Positions 1-8,670 of a stretch of 64,000 bases of DNA are shown here, one piece after another (position 1 is the stretch's first letter; every line of letters starts with the position of its first letter). Below the pieces are notes generated by a model that was not told the DNA's origin, searched no databases, and saw nothing but the letters and a program-made list of their open reading frames with translations. Origin of the DNA: Marivita sp046591575 (GTDB lineage Bacteria > Pseudomonadota > Alphaproteobacteria > Rhodobacterales > Rhodobacteraceae); NCBI RefSeq assembly GCF_046591575.1, contig NZ_JBIQWA010000012.1:12696-76695 (forward strand), given 5' to 3'. The translations under genes were made by a program, and so were the position numbers.

Positions 1-531
1 TTCCGCCACCTTGATTCCGTATTTACGGAACTGGCTGCGGTTTACGATAGTTCCATTCGGCGCGAGATACATCCAGTCCGTTGTATCCAAAACATGTCCA
101 CCCTGATCATCCGGTAGCTGAAACTTGTATTTCAGTTGCACAGTCGGGCCGCTTTGAATGCCCTGGCCTTCCCCCACAACGTCAGAGGCAGTGGCCCGGA
201 TACGGCCGTCATTGCCCAATGTCAGTGTCCATTCCCGAAGAACCTCGTCCCCGGTGTCATAAGTAAAGCGCTCTTTCATGACACCCTTATTGCCATTCCA
301 TTCCGCCATGAAATCCCCCACAAAACGCGATGTGATCCGCCCTGTTGGTCCGTAAATCACACCTTCACAGACGATGGGCCCGTTTAAATGCGTGCGCAGA
401 TCAAACTGTTCGCCCGGCGCATCGGCATAGTCGCTCGGAGATTGACTGTTAAAGCCGAAGTACCGGTTCTTGAGATACCCCAAGATCACCATCAGGCTCG
501 CTCCAAGAAGTACCAGAAAGACAGTCTCCAT
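1..531 (-). CDS. DUF3833 family protein, truncated by the window edge
   Basis: The reading frame is open from an ATG at 531 to the left edge (177 codons) with no stop, so the C-terminus is missing. It begins with one hydrophobic segment (METVFLVLLGASLMVILGYL) that would act as a signal anchor, followed by a beta-rich soluble part with FDLRTHLNGPIVCEG, RFVGDF and DTTDWMYL-like stretches that I recognise as the DUF3833 family. The biochemical role is unknown. It is the last visible gene of a minus-strand operon, 4 bases after the MFS gene, in a locus next to a sigma-E/anti-sigma pair; similar small genes accompany singlet-oxygen stress genes in Rhodobacter. The family call is from memory of its pattern. 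Confidence 0.75.
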   Translation of the reverse strand, partial: METVFLVLLGASLMVILGYLKNRYFGFNSQSPSDYADAPGEQFDLRTHLNGPIVCEGVIYGPTGRITSRFVGDFMAEWNGNKGVMKERFTYDTGDEVLREWTLTLGNDGRIRATASDVVGEGQGIQSGPTVQLKYKFQLPDDQGGHVLDTTDWMYLAPNGTIVNRSQFRKYGIKVAE

Positions 532-535
532 GACG

Positions 536-1768
536 TCATTCCTTCCCTATAGGAGTGGCGACCAAAAGGCCGATCGCCACCAGTTTCAACGCGCAGGGCA
601 CCCCTGCGTAGAGTAGTGTCAGTGTTCGCAATGCGGTTTCAGAATTGTCCGATCCCGACACAAAACCGCTGGAGTCCAGAATCGGAAGCAAAGCGATGGC
701 CGCAAAGGCCAATGTGAACTTCGAGACAAATCCCCAAAGCGCAAATCCCTCTGCCGCGTTGGGGGCCACCGTCTCCATGCGTTTGGCAAAGATGGCCGGC
801 AAAAGCGTCAGATCGGCCCCCACAGCAGCGCCCGATGCAATGCAAATGATGGCAAAAAACACCGTGTCACCCGCGCCCAGCAGCATCGCAAAGCTGAATG
901 CGGCAAAGGCCAGAACCATTGCGGCCAGCAATGTGGTCTTGGCCCCGATCCGCTCCGCCAATGCCCCCCAAAGCGGTGCCGCCGCCGCCGCCGCAACAAA
1001 GAAAAGCAGCAAAAGTGGCCCCTCCCATCCGGGCGCATTCAGGCGACTTTCCACAAAGAACAGAAACAATGTCGAACTCACGGCGACAGGAGCCGCGTTC
1101 ACCAGCGCAATCAACAGCAAACGCCGCGAAATCCGGTCCTTCAGGATCGCACCAAACCCGACCGACGCCTCAATGGTGCTGCCCCGCCACTCCGCATGCA
1201 TCGCCACACCTGCCACAAGACAGGCCAAGGCAAACACCAGCGCGTAAGAGACGAATTCAGGCCAGGCCAGCGCAAGGAAAATCGACGGCATCACAGACGC
1301 CACACAGACGCCCAAAAGCGCACCGGTCTCGCGCCAGCGCGCCAATCGGAGATAGCCCATGTCGCCCCCAAGGCGTTCGGCCTTTTGCACACCGCGAGCG
1401 TAAAAGTTTATCGTCAGAAAGCTGAACGCCGAAAACACCAGCGTCAGCATGACCGCAAACCACAGGATCGGATTGGTCGGCGGCGACACCGCAAAAAGCC
1501 CGATCATGGCAAGACCCATAACTGCAAGGGTAACGGCAACCGCCAAACCCTGATAGCGCCGAACCGCCACGGCCAGTTTCCCAAGCAACGGGTCCTGCAC
1601 CACATCCAACAGGCGCAAGCCGAACAACACCGTTCCCAACGCGGCAAGGCTGACCCCGTATTCATCCACATAAAATTTCGGTGCGTGGATGTAGATCGGC
1701 AATCCAGCCGCCGCAAGCACAGCCGCAAAGATGGCGTATCCGCCAAGCTTTTGCCCGTGCGCGTCCAT
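536..1768 (-). CDS. MFS transporter, GPH/MFS_2-like cation symporter type
   Basis: A 410-residue protein with about twelve hydrophobic segments from end to end (for example GGYAIFAAVLAAAGLPIYIH near the N-terminus, and FAIICIASGAAVGADLTLLP late). The GADLTLLPAIFAKR region and the overall pattern resemble glycoside-pentoside-hexuronide:cation symporters (MFS_2). I start it at the ATG at 1768, although the frame is open further upstream, because this ATG overlaps the stop of the preceding gene as TAATG, the same coupling used one gene earlier. Its substrate cannot be read from sequence. Operon position suggests a role in the sigma-E membrane-lipid stress response. Confidence 0.85.
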   Translation of the reverse strand: MDAHGQKLGGYAIFAAVLAAAGLPIYIHAPKFYVDEYGVSLAALGTVLFGLRLLDVVQDPLLGKLAVAVRRYQGLAVAVTLAVMGLAMIGLFAVSPPTNPILWFAVMLTLVFSAFSFLTINFYARGVQKAERLGGDMGYLRLARWRETGALLGVCVASVMPSIFLALAWPEFVSYALVFALACLVAGVAMHAEWRGSTIEASVGFGAILKDRISRRLLLIALVNAAPVAVSSTLFLFFVESRLNAPGWEGPLLLLFFVAAAAAAPLWGALAERIGAKTTLLAAMVLAFAAFSFAMLLGAGDTVFFAIICIASGAAVGADLTLLPAIFAKRMETVAPNAAEGFALWGFVSKFTLAFAAIALLPILDSSGFVSGSDNSETALRTLTLLYAGVPCALKLVAIGLLVATPIGKE

Positions 1769-2523
1769 TACTGGCTCACTTCTTCCGAAGGCGGTTCCGT
1801 CCGCGTCCGATACCGCGACCCCTTCCACCACAATTTAAGGGCCTGCCAATGAATCAAGGCAAGCACGCGGCGCGATCCCAGCGGACGCCGCAACATCGAC
1901 CGCAGGATCGACAGGGTGCTGATCGGCTTGCGCGGTCCTGTCAGGGTGGCAATCAACCCGCCATCGCTTTGTGTGTAATCGATCCAGATGCCGATCTTGT
2001 CGTCCCGGATGTCGAAACGAAACTCGTACCCGCCCTCCACCGGCTGGAACGGAGACACGTAAAAGATCTTGGTTGCCTGCAACCGGTCCTGCGCGCCAAT
2101 CGGCGACCCGTCGGATTTGCGGCACAAATAGGAATGGCGATCCCCGAACGTATTGGACACTTCGGCGATCACAGCCACCAGTTGGTCAGCTTCATCATGC
2201 GCCAACCAAAAAGACACCGGGTTGAAAACATGCCCCAGAACCCGTGGCTGGGCGAGCAGCAACAGCCGCCCTTTGGCCCGCACCTGATGCGCCTCCAGCA
2301 CATCGCGCGCCCATTTTGCGCCAGCCCCCTGTTTTGGCGCACCACCATGATCGGTATCATGCAAGCTGGTCACATTGCGCTTGTTGCGCGAAAAGAGCCA
2401 CGGCGTTTCGGGCTCCGCCTCCGCGTCCAGCATGACGTAATCAATCGAATACCGAAATGCGTTGTCGGTGTCGCCCTTACGCCCGTGATAGGTGTGGCCG
2501 ATGATATGATCCACGGCACTCAT
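1768..2523 (-). CDS. DUF1365 family protein
   Basis: A 251-residue protein with the DUF1365 hallmarks: an N-terminal HTYHGRKGDTDNAFRYSIDY stretch, GHVFNPVSFWLAH in the middle and a C-terminal LIHWQALKLWWKG. Family members usually sit beside an FAD-dependent amine-oxidase-like protein and a cyclopropane-fatty-acid-synthase-like methyltransferase and are implicated in fatty-acid modification; the reaction is not known. The chosen ATG at 2523 overlaps the stop of the upstream oxidoreductase gene (TAATG), and its own stop overlaps the next ATG in the same way, so three genes form one coupled unit. The upstream extension of the frame lies inside the oxidoreductase gene and is ignored. Confidence 0.9.
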   Translation of the reverse strand: MSAVDHIIGHTYHGRKGDTDNAFRYSIDYVMLDAEAEPETPWLFSRNKRNVTSLHDTDHGGAPKQGAGAKWARDVLEAHQVRAKGRLLLLAQPRVLGHVFNPVSFWLAHDEADQLVAVIAEVSNTFGDRHSYLCRKSDGSPIGAQDRLQATKIFYVSPFQPVEGGYEFRFDIRDDKIGIWIDYTQSDGGLIATLTGPRKPISTLSILRSMLRRPLGSRRVLALIHWQALKLWWKGSRYRTRTEPPSEEVSQ

Positions 2524-3821
2524 TATTCTGCTGCCACGCCTGCAACACTGCGCGCGCGGATCGCATCCACAACATCCACAGCACTGGACAGGCCGTCTTC
2601 GTGAAATCCGTTTTTCATCCAGGCCCCGCAGAACCACGTCCGATGCGTGCCATTCATGTCGCGCATCATCTGCTGCGCATCCAGTGCAGCAAGGTCATAA
2701 ACCGGGTGACGCAAGGTGCATTCATCATAAATCAGCTCGTCCCGGATCGGCCGCGTCGTGTTCAGCGTGACAAAATGCGGATCGCTTTCCGGAATCGGCT
2801 GAAGGCTGTTCATCCAATAGGTCAGATCAATCGTGTTCAGCTCTTTCCGCGCACTTTCGGTATAATTCCACGAGGACCAACACACCCGCCGCTTTGGCAT
2901 CAGTGTTGGATCAGCATGCAAAACAACGCGGTTTGGCTGATATTTGATCGCCCCCAGCGCGCGTTTTTCCATCGGTGTCGCATCAGACAAAAGGCGCAGG
3001 CTGTCATCTGAATGGGTCGCAAAGACCACCTCGTCAAAGCGCTCCCATTCGCCGCCCTGTGCCTTGACCTCAGCACCCATCACATCGCGGCGCACGCCAT
3101 CAATCGGGGCCCCCAGACGCAGCGTTGCGCCGCGATCCTTCAAAGAGGCCTCCAGGCGGCGCACATATTCGATGGACCCACCCTGAACTGTGTACCACTG
3201 ATGCTGACCGGTCACGGACAAAAGCGCGTGGTTCTCCATAAACGTGACAAGCGCATGGGCCGGGAAATCCATGATCTTGTCGGTCGGCGTCGACCAGATC
3301 GCCCCGGTAAAGGGCAGCAGGTAATAGTCCCGGAACCAGTCACCTGTGCCCAATTCATCCAGAAACGCGCCAAGGCTCAGCGTCCTGTCGCGCGTCGCAT
3401 CCAGGGCGTGTTTGTTGAATTTCGCAATATCGCGCAGCATCCGCAGAAACCTGGGGTTCACGATGTTGCGCTTCTGCGCAAACAAAGACCCCAGGGTCGC
3501 CAGGGCATATTCGAACTTTCCGCCATCAAAACTGGCCGCAAAGCTCATATTGCTTTTCGTAACCGGCACATCCAGGGATTTGAACAAATTCGCAAGATGC
3601 GGGTAGTTGGCATAGTTGAAGACGATAAATCCGGTATCCACCGGCTGATCCCCGGCTTTCCCCGCCATGATCGTGCGCGCATGTCCGCCCAAACGCGGCT
3701 CGGCTTCAAACAAGGTGACATGGTGATCTTCGGACAACATATGCGCCGCCCCCATCCCCGATATCCCTGCGCCAATAACGGCAATTTTCTTGGATGCGCT
3801 GGCGCGGGCTTCAAATGGCAT
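2523..3821 (-). CDS. NAD(P)/FAD-dependent oxidoreductase, amine-oxidase fold
   Basis: A 432-residue flavoprotein. The dinucleotide-binding motif IAVIGAGISGMGAAHML (near residues 12-28) is followed by the acidic end of the second strand (FEAEPRLGGHA) and the VDTGFIVFN motif. The C-terminus carries the second FAD contact, TWFCGAW. The family is the one paired with DUF1365 and CFA-synthase-like genes. In R. sphaeroides a sigma-E-controlled operon of this kind includes a desaturase-like enzyme of furan fatty-acid synthesis, so a lipid desaturase role is possible, but that is inference. It is first in the minus-strand operon, about 24 bases downstream of the predicted start point of a sigma-E-like promoter. 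No CFA-synthase gene is visible within the window. Confidence 0.88.
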   Translation of the reverse strand: MPFEARASASKKIAVIGAGISGMGAAHMLSEDHHVTLFEAEPRLGGHARTIMAGKAGDQPVDTGFIVFNYANYPHLANLFKSLDVPVTKSNMSFAASFDGGKFEYALATLGSLFAQKRNIVNPRFLRMLRDIAKFNKHALDATRDRTLSLGAFLDELGTGDWFRDYYLLPFTGAIWSTPTDKIMDFPAHALVTFMENHALLSVTGQHQWYTVQGGSIEYVRRLEASLKDRGATLRLGAPIDGVRRDVMGAEVKAQGGEWERFDEVVFATHSDDSLRLLSDATPMEKRALGAIKYQPNRVVLHADPTLMPKRRVCWSSWNYTESARKELNTIDLTYWMNSLQPIPESDPHFVTLNTTRPIRDELIYDECTLRHPVYDLAALDAQQMMRDMNGTHRTWFCGAWMKNGFHEDGLSSAVDVVDAIRARSVAGVAAE

Positions 3822-3851
3822 AGTCGTCTCGCTCTGTAGTGTGTCTAGTTT

Positions 3852-3881
3852 GGTTTACGCGATTACTTGCCGATTGGATGA
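3852..3881 (-). promoter_or_regulatory. Sigma-E-like promoter for the FAD oxidoreductase operon
   Basis: On the minus strand TCATCC (-35, 3881-3876) is followed after exactly 18 bases by TAAACC (-10, 3857-3852). This differs by one base from the TGATCC -35 known for R. sphaeroides RpoE targets and keeps the TAA start of the -10. Transcription would begin near 3845, leaving a leader of about 24 bases before the ATG at 3821. Confidence 0.6.
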
Positions 3882-3904
3882 GAAAAGAAAAAAGAAACAT
3901 TCTT

Positions 3905-3934
3905 TGATCCAAGCCAGACGCATCGGCGTAACAC
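3905..3934 (+). promoter_or_regulatory. Sigma-E-like autoregulatory promoter of rpoE-chrR
   Basis: TGATCC at 3905-3910 is followed after 18 bases by TAACAC at 3929-3934. TGATCC is the -35 I recall for RpoE-dependent promoters in R. sphaeroides, and rpoE is known to be autoregulated there. A start point near 3941 rules out the most upstream ATG of the rpoE frame (3939) as a start codon. Confidence 0.65.
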
Positions 3935-4055
3935 CCATATGATTTCGACCGCAACGCCACTCTCAGACTGCGACCCGACGCCCGTTGTCATTGACGTGCA
4001 AATGAGTGATTTCAAGAAGGCAACGGCGGACGGAAGCAAGATTTTGATTGACGGA

Positions 4056-4595
4056 ATGCAGACAAGCGGCACGCCGTGGGTAGATGACCTGCTGCGCATC
4101 CGCGACAACCGCGATGAAAAGGCGTTCATAAAGGTGTTTGAACACTTTGCGCCCCGCGTGAAAGCATTTCTGATGAAAACGGGCATGGATGCCGCACTCG
4201 CAGAAGAGTGCGCCCAAGAGGTGCTCGTGACCGTTTGGAATAAGGCGCATTTGTATGATGCGTCACGGGCAAGTCCATCGACATGGATTTTCACCATCGC
4301 CCGAAACAAGAAGATCGACGTGCTGCGCAAGCAACGGCGTCCGGAACCCGAAGACCTGACATGGGGCCCCGAAGCAGAGCCCGACCAAGCAGATGTCCTC
4401 GGGCTCCAACAAGAGAGCGAACAACTGGGTCGTGCGCTGCGCGATCTGCCCGAGAAACAAAGGGAGCTGATTGAGAAGGCCTATTTCGGCGATTTAACGC
4501 ACAGCGAAATCGCTGAGCAAACCGGACTACCGTTGGGCACAATCAAATCCCGCATCCGACTGGCGCTTGAGCGACTGCGCCACTCACTGAAGTGA
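4056..4595 (+). CDS. rpoE: ECF sigma factor RpoE (ChrR-controlled, singlet-oxygen response)
   Basis: A 179-residue group IV sigma factor. Region 2 contains FEHFAPRVKAFLMKTG and STWIFTIARNKKIDVLRK; region 4 contains LTHSEIAEQTGLPLGTIKSR, the -35-binding helix-turn-helix. It matches R. sphaeroides RpoE closely along its whole length. I chose the ATG at 4056, which aligns with that protein's N-terminus (W-V-D/A-L); ATGs at 4002 and 3939 are in frame, but 3939 lies at or before the predicted transcription start. Region 4 ends at the stop, which overlaps a possible ATG of the anti-sigma gene. In R. sphaeroides this factor is released from ChrR on singlet oxygen exposure and turns on membrane and DNA protection genes. 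Confidence 0.93.
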   Translation: MQTSGTPWVDDLLRIRDNRDEKAFIKVFEHFAPRVKAFLMKTGMDAALAEECAQEVLVTVWNKAHLYDASRASPSTWIFTIARNKKIDVLRKQRRPEPEDLTWGPEAEPDQADVLGLQQESEQLGRALRDLPEKQRELIEKAYFGDLTHSEIAEQTGLPLGTIKSRIRLALERLRHSLK

Positions 4596-4603
4596 TGATA
4601 GCT

Positions 4604-5254
4604 ATGACTGTAAAACACCATTTGACCGATGACCTTTTGATGGCCTACTCCGCAGGCAACCTGCCAGAGGCGGTAAATCTCATCGTCGCCACGCATATCT
4701 CTTTATGTGACGCCTGTCGCGCAGCGCTTGACAGCTACGACGCGGTCGGCGGCGCCGTTCTTGACACCTGCGATAGCGCGCCGCTGTCGTCGGACAGCCT
4801 GAACTCCGTTCTGAATATGATACATGCTCAAGACAGCAAGGTAACAGACAAGGCCTCGTCCAGCAAAAGCGACGGCATCTTACCGGCCCCGCTCTGCGAT
4901 TACGTCGCCGGGGGATTGGAAAACGTGAAATGGCGCCCCGTCGGGATGGGGGTCAAACAGGCTGTCCTGAAAACGTCTTCTGACGCCAGCGCGCGTTTGC
5001 TCTACATCCCGGCGGGTACGGCAATCCCTGATCACAGTCACAAAGGCCTGGAGCTGACCCTTGTTCTGAAAGGCGCATTTCAGGACGAAGACGGCTACTT
5101 CGGCCGCGGCGATATCGAGATAGCGGACGAACATCTGCATCACACCCCGGTGGCCGACATCTCCGAAGACTGCATCTGCCTTGCGGTGACAGACGCTCCT
5201 TTGAAATTCAAAGGGCTTGTTCCGCGAATCGCCCAACCCTTCCTTGGGATATAA
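4604..5254 (+). CDS. chrR: Zinc-dependent anti-sigma factor ChrR with cupin domain
   Basis: A 216-residue anti-sigma factor. With the ATG at 4604, the zinc ligands of the N-terminal anti-sigma domain fall at His6, His31, Cys35 and Cys38, exactly the R. sphaeroides ChrR positions; an ATG at 4595 overlapping the rpoE stop would add three residues. The C-terminal half is a cupin: ARLLYIPAGTAIPDHSHKG and LELTLVLKGAFQDE, with a later metal-ligand region around EHLHHTPV. It binds RpoE and keeps it inactive; the cupin domain is needed for the singlet-oxygen signal. Gene order rpoE-chrR with an 8-base gap indicates one transcript. Confidence 0.93.
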   Translation: MTVKHHLTDDLLMAYSAGNLPEAVNLIVATHISLCDACRAALDSYDAVGGAVLDTCDSAPLSSDSLNSVLNMIHAQDSKVTDKASSSKSDGILPAPLCDYVAGGLENVKWRPVGMGVKQAVLKTSSDASARLLYIPAGTAIPDHSHKGLELTLVLKGAFQDEDGYFGRGDIEIADEHLHHTPVADISEDCICLAVTDAPLKFKGLVPRIAQPFLGI

Positions 5255-5293
5255 CAGCTCCCGCGCCGCGCGCCGGCACGAACTCTTCAGGTT

Positions 5294-5500
5294 ATGACAC
5301 CCAAACCAATCCTGAAAATGGCCCTTGGCTTCACCGTGCTCGCAATTCTCTGCGGCACGCTTGAAGCTGTATTATATGGCGGTCGCCTAAACGAAGAGGG
5401 CGTCGTTCAGGAAAGCCTGTTCCTGCCATTGACCTTCATCTTTGCCGCCATGGCTGTCACAGCGGTGGTCTTTGCCATCCTGCGCGTTTTTCTGAAATAA
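5294..5500 (+). CDS. Small inner-membrane protein, unknown
   Basis: A 68-residue protein with two hydrophobic segments (residues 8-28, LKMALGFTVLAILCGTLEAVL, and 43-66, LPLTFIFAAMAVTAVVFAIL) joined by a short polar loop, so both ends should face the same side of the membrane. I do not recognise the family. It follows chrR by 39 bases on the same strand and precedes a terminator, so it may be the last gene of the rpoE-chrR transcript. No enzymatic motif is visible. Confidence 0.6.
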   Translation: MTPKPILKMALGFTVLAILCGTLEAVLYGGRLNEEGVVQESLFLPLTFIFAAMAVTAVVFAILRVFLK

Positions 5501-5508
5501 TCCAGTCC

Positions 5509-5576
5509 CCCCGCTTCTTTGGGCTCCAAATACCTCGGGGGAGTCGCCTCTGGCGACGGGGGCAGAGCCCCCATCA
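5509..5576. terminator. Bidirectional terminator within a Rhodobacterales-type intergenic repeat
   Basis: Two consecutive perfect hairpins, GTCGCC-tct-GGCGAC and GGGGGC-aga-GCCCCC, lie between the convergent small membrane protein gene and lpdA. They are preceded by TTCTTTGGGCTCCAAATACC, a variant of a sequence that commonly sits in front of GC-rich hairpins in this family. A related unit occurs at 30828-30866. There is no long T run, so efficiency on either strand is uncertain. Confidence 0.6.
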
Positions 5577-5612
5577 CCCATATGTCATGCGTCCCAAAGG
5601 GACATGATGTTC

Positions 5613-7355
5613 TCAAGACGCCTTTTTCTTCTTGGGCGGCATCAGATCGGTGATTGTGCCTTCAAACATCTCGGCCGCAAAGTTCACCGTTTCCGACAGG
5701 GTCGGGTGCGGGTGAATCGTGTGGCCAAGGTCCACCGCATCCGCACCCATCTCGATGGCAAGTGCCACTTCCGAAATCAGATCTCCGGCATTGGTGCCAA
5801 CGATACAGGCCCCGATCACCCGGTCATCTTCGGGATCAAACAGCAATTTTGTAATCCCCTCGTTTCGCCCATTCGCCAAAGACCGGCCAGAGGCGGCCCA
5901 TGGGAACACACCCTTCTCGTATTTGATACCATCAGCCTTGGCCTGCGTTTCGGTCACCCCGCACCACGCCACTTCGGGGTCGGTATAGGCGACAGACGGG
6001 ATCAGTTGCGCATCAAAAAACCGCTTGTGACCGGCAGCCACTTCTGCCGCGACCTTGCCTTCATGCACGGCCTTGTGCGCCAGCATGGGCTGGCCCACCA
6101 CGTCACCGATAGCAAAGATATGCGGCACGCCGGTGCGCTGCTGGTTGTCCACGGCAATAAACCCGCGTTCATCTACGGCAACACCCGCCTTTTCGGCGTC
6201 GATCAGCTTGCCATTCGGCTTGCGACCCACAGCCACCAAAACCTTGTCGAAGGTCTCGTCAAACGTCTCGCCCTTGGCATCTTCGAACGTGACCTTGAGA
6301 CCCTTTTTCTGCGCCTCAACATTCGTGACCTTGGTCTTGAGCCAGATGTTCTCGTACCGACCTTCGATGCGCTTGTGCAGCGGTTTGACAATGTCCTTGT
6401 CCGCCCCCGGCATCAGCTGATCCATGAATTCGACCACGGAGATCTTTGATCCCAAAGCGTCATAAACGCACGCCATCTCAAGCCCGATGATACCACCGCC
6501 AAGGATCAGCATCTTCTTGGGAATGTCGCGCAACTCCAGCGCGCCGGTTGAATCGATCACCCGCTCATCATCATGCGGGATAAACGGCAGTTGCACAGGC
6601 TCGGACCCAGCGGCAATGATGCATTGATCAAAGCTGACAGTTTTGATGCCATCGTCGGTCTGCACCTCGATCATGTTCGGCCCGGTAAAGCGGCCATAGC
6701 CCTGAACCGTTGTCACCTTGCGGCCTTTCGCAAGACCACCCAGACCGCCGGTCAACTGGCCGACCACCTTGTCCTTGAAGGCACGCAAGTCATCCAGATC
6801 AATCTTGGGCTTGCCAAAACTGATGCCGTGACTGCCCATCTCTTCGGCCTCCGTGATCACCTTTGCCACATGCAAAAGCGCCTTGGACGGGATGCAGCCG
6901 ACATTCAGGCAGACGCCACCCAGATCAGGATACTTCTCGATCAAAACGGTCTTCTTGCCCAAATCCGCCGCACGGAACGCCGCCGTGTAGCCGCCGGGGC
7001 CAGAGCCCAGAACAACAACTTCGGCATGAATGTCACCGGTGCCAGACGCATTGCCGGTCGCCGCAACCGCGCTTGGTGCGACCGGAGCCGCCTCTTTCGG
7101 GGCCTCGGCCGGGGCATCCCCGGCATCCGCACCCTCCATCACCATGATAACCGATCCCTCGGAAACCTTATCGCCTTCACCGACCTTGATCTCTTTGATC
7201 ACGCCCGCCGCAGGCGATGGCACTTCCATCGTCGCCTTGTCGGACTCGATCTCGATCAACGGGTCTTCTTCGGCCACCGTGTCGCCCACGCTGACCAGAA
7301 CCGAGACCACGGGAACGTCTTTGAAATCCCCAATATCGGGTACTTTAATGTCCAT
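5613..7355 (-). CDS. lpdA: Dihydrolipoyl dehydrogenase (E3) with N-terminal lipoyl domain
   Basis: A 580-residue E3 subunit that reoxidises dihydrolipoamide with FAD and NAD+. Residues 1-78 are a lipoyl domain with the lipoylated lysine at position 40 (IESDKATMEV). An Ala/Pro linker follows, then the flavoprotein starts with VVLGSGPGGYTAAFRAADLG. The redox disulfide is Cys149 and Cys154 (GGVCLNVGCIPSKALLH). The C-terminal interface domain ends with the GHTIHPHPTLSE motif that supplies the active-site His-Glu pair. The N-terminal lipoyl domain is an addition seen in PDH-linked E3s of some alphaproteobacteria and Neisseria. It is third in the operon with aceE and aceF, 12 bases after aceF, so it serves pyruvate dehydrogenase. 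Confidence 0.96.
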   Translation of the reverse strand: MDIKVPDIGDFKDVPVVSVLVSVGDTVAEEDPLIEIESDKATMEVPSPAAGVIKEIKVGEGDKVSEGSVIMVMEGADAGDAPAEAPKEAAPVAPSAVAATGNASGTGDIHAEVVVLGSGPGGYTAAFRAADLGKKTVLIEKYPDLGGVCLNVGCIPSKALLHVAKVITEAEEMGSHGISFGKPKIDLDDLRAFKDKVVGQLTGGLGGLAKGRKVTTVQGYGRFTGPNMIEVQTDDGIKTVSFDQCIIAAGSEPVQLPFIPHDDERVIDSTGALELRDIPKKMLILGGGIIGLEMACVYDALGSKISVVEFMDQLMPGADKDIVKPLHKRIEGRYENIWLKTKVTNVEAQKKGLKVTFEDAKGETFDETFDKVLVAVGRKPNGKLIDAEKAGVAVDERGFIAVDNQQRTGVPHIFAIGDVVGQPMLAHKAVHEGKVAAEVAAGHKRFFDAQLIPSVAYTDPEVAWCGVTETQAKADGIKYEKGVFPWAASGRSLANGRNEGITKLLFDPEDDRVIGACIVGTNAGDLISEVALAIEMGADAVDLGHTIHPHPTLSETVNFAAEMFEGTITDLMPPKKKKAS

Positions 7356-7367
7356 CAGATCGCCCCC

Positions 7368-8636
7368 TTACCACATCAACTTGCGCATATCGCCAAGCAG
7401 CCCCTTGAGCGTCACGGTAAACCGCGCGGCCAAGGCACCATCGACGGCACGGTGATCATAGGACAGGCTCAGAGGCTGCATCAGGCGCGGCACGAAGTCC
7501 TCGCCGTTCCACACAGGCTGCATCTTCGACCGTGTCAGCCCAAGGATAGCCACCTCTGGCGCGTTTACGATGGGGGTAAAGCTGGTCCCGCCAATGCCGC
7601 CCAAGGACGAGATCGTAAAGGTTGCGCCCTGCATGTCCTTGGATTTCAACTCGCCTTCGCGCGCCGCTTTCGACAGGGTCATCAACTCTTTCGAGATGTC
7701 GACCAGACCCTTGCGATCCGCATCCTTGATCACAGGCACCATCAGCCCATTGGGCGTGTCCGCCGCAAAGCCGATGTTGTAATAATCCTTCTTGATCAGC
7801 TTATCGCCATCCGGGTGGATGGACGAATTGAACTCCCAATGCTGCTTGAGCGCAGACACCGACGCCTTGATCACAAAGGACAAGAGCGTGACGCGATAGC
7901 CCTCTTCCTTGGCCATCGTGTCCATCTCCTTGCGGTATGTATCAAGGTCAGTGATGTCCGCCTCGTCATTATGCGTGACATGCGGGATGTTGAGCCACGA
8001 GCGGTGCAGCGCCGGACCAGACAGCTTTTTGATCCGGGACATTTCAACCTCTTCCACGGGGCCGAACTTTGAAAAATCCACAGCTGGGATCGGCGGAATA
8101 CCCATACCGCCCTGCGCAGATGTGCCAGACGCAGCCGGTGCGACCTGAGATTTCAAAGCCTTTTCGACATCTTCGCGCAAGATACGGCCTTTACGACCCG
8201 ACCCGTTCACGGTGGTCAAATCCACTTCGACGCGTCGCGCATAAGCCCGCACAGACGGCGAGGCATGGACCTTGCCAAAACCAGCATCCGTTTTGGCCGG
8301 AGCCGGTGCCGCCTGTGTCGCGGGGGCAGTTGGGGCCGCCGGGGCCGAGGACGCCGCAGGCGCTTCGGCTTTTGGCGCTTCGGCAGGTGCCTCTGCTGCG
8401 CCATCCCCCTCTAGCACAAGAATCACTGACCCTTCGCTAACCTTGTCGCCTTCGCTGACCTTGATCTCTTTCACCACACCGGCGGCCGAGCTTGGCACCT
8501 CCATCGTCGCCTTGTCTGATTCCAATTCTACAATCGGGTCTTCTTCGGCAATGGTATCGCCGACGCTCACCAAAACGGTGACGACAGGGACATTGTCAAA
8601 ATCGCCAATGTCGGGAACTTTTACTTCGGTAGTCAT
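7368..8636 (-). CDS. aceF: Dihydrolipoamide acetyltransferase (PDH E2)
   Basis: A 422-residue E2 core of pyruvate dehydrogenase, transferring the acetyl group from lipoamide to CoA. It has one lipoyl domain at residues 1-80 (modified Lys42 in LESDKATMEV), a long Ala/Pro linker (about 88-122), a peripheral-subunit-binding domain (HASPSVRAYARRVEVDL, about 125-160) and the catalytic domain ending with the active-site YDHRAVDGA motif. The single lipoyl domain and the companion homodimeric E1 fit the E. coli-like complex, although E. coli E2 has three lipoyl domains; here E3 carries an extra one. It lies between aceE and lpdA in one minus-strand operon. Confidence 0.95.
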   Translation of the reverse strand: MTTEVKVPDIGDFDNVPVVTVLVSVGDTIAEEDPIVELESDKATMEVPSSAAGVVKEIKVSEGDKVSEGSVILVLEGDGAAEAPAEAPKAEAPAASSAPAAPTAPATQAAPAPAKTDAGFGKVHASPSVRAYARRVEVDLTTVNGSGRKGRILREDVEKALKSQVAPAASGTSAQGGMGIPPIPAVDFSKFGPVEEVEMSRIKKLSGPALHRSWLNIPHVTHNDEADITDLDTYRKEMDTMAKEEGYRVTLLSFVIKASVSALKQHWEFNSSIHPDGDKLIKKDYYNIGFAADTPNGLMVPVIKDADRKGLVDISKELMTLSKAAREGELKSKDMQGATFTISSLGGIGGTSFTPIVNAPEVAILGLTRSKMQPVWNGEDFVPRLMQPLSLSYDHRAVDGALAARFTVTLKGLLGDMRKLMW

Positions 8637-8670
8637 ATTCTATTCCTTCCAGTGCCGCCTGCCCTCGCAA

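Noticed and set aside
6573..8072. 499-codon plus-strand frame opposite lpdA and aceF
   Set aside because: Spans two well-defined minus-strand genes and has no domain signature.
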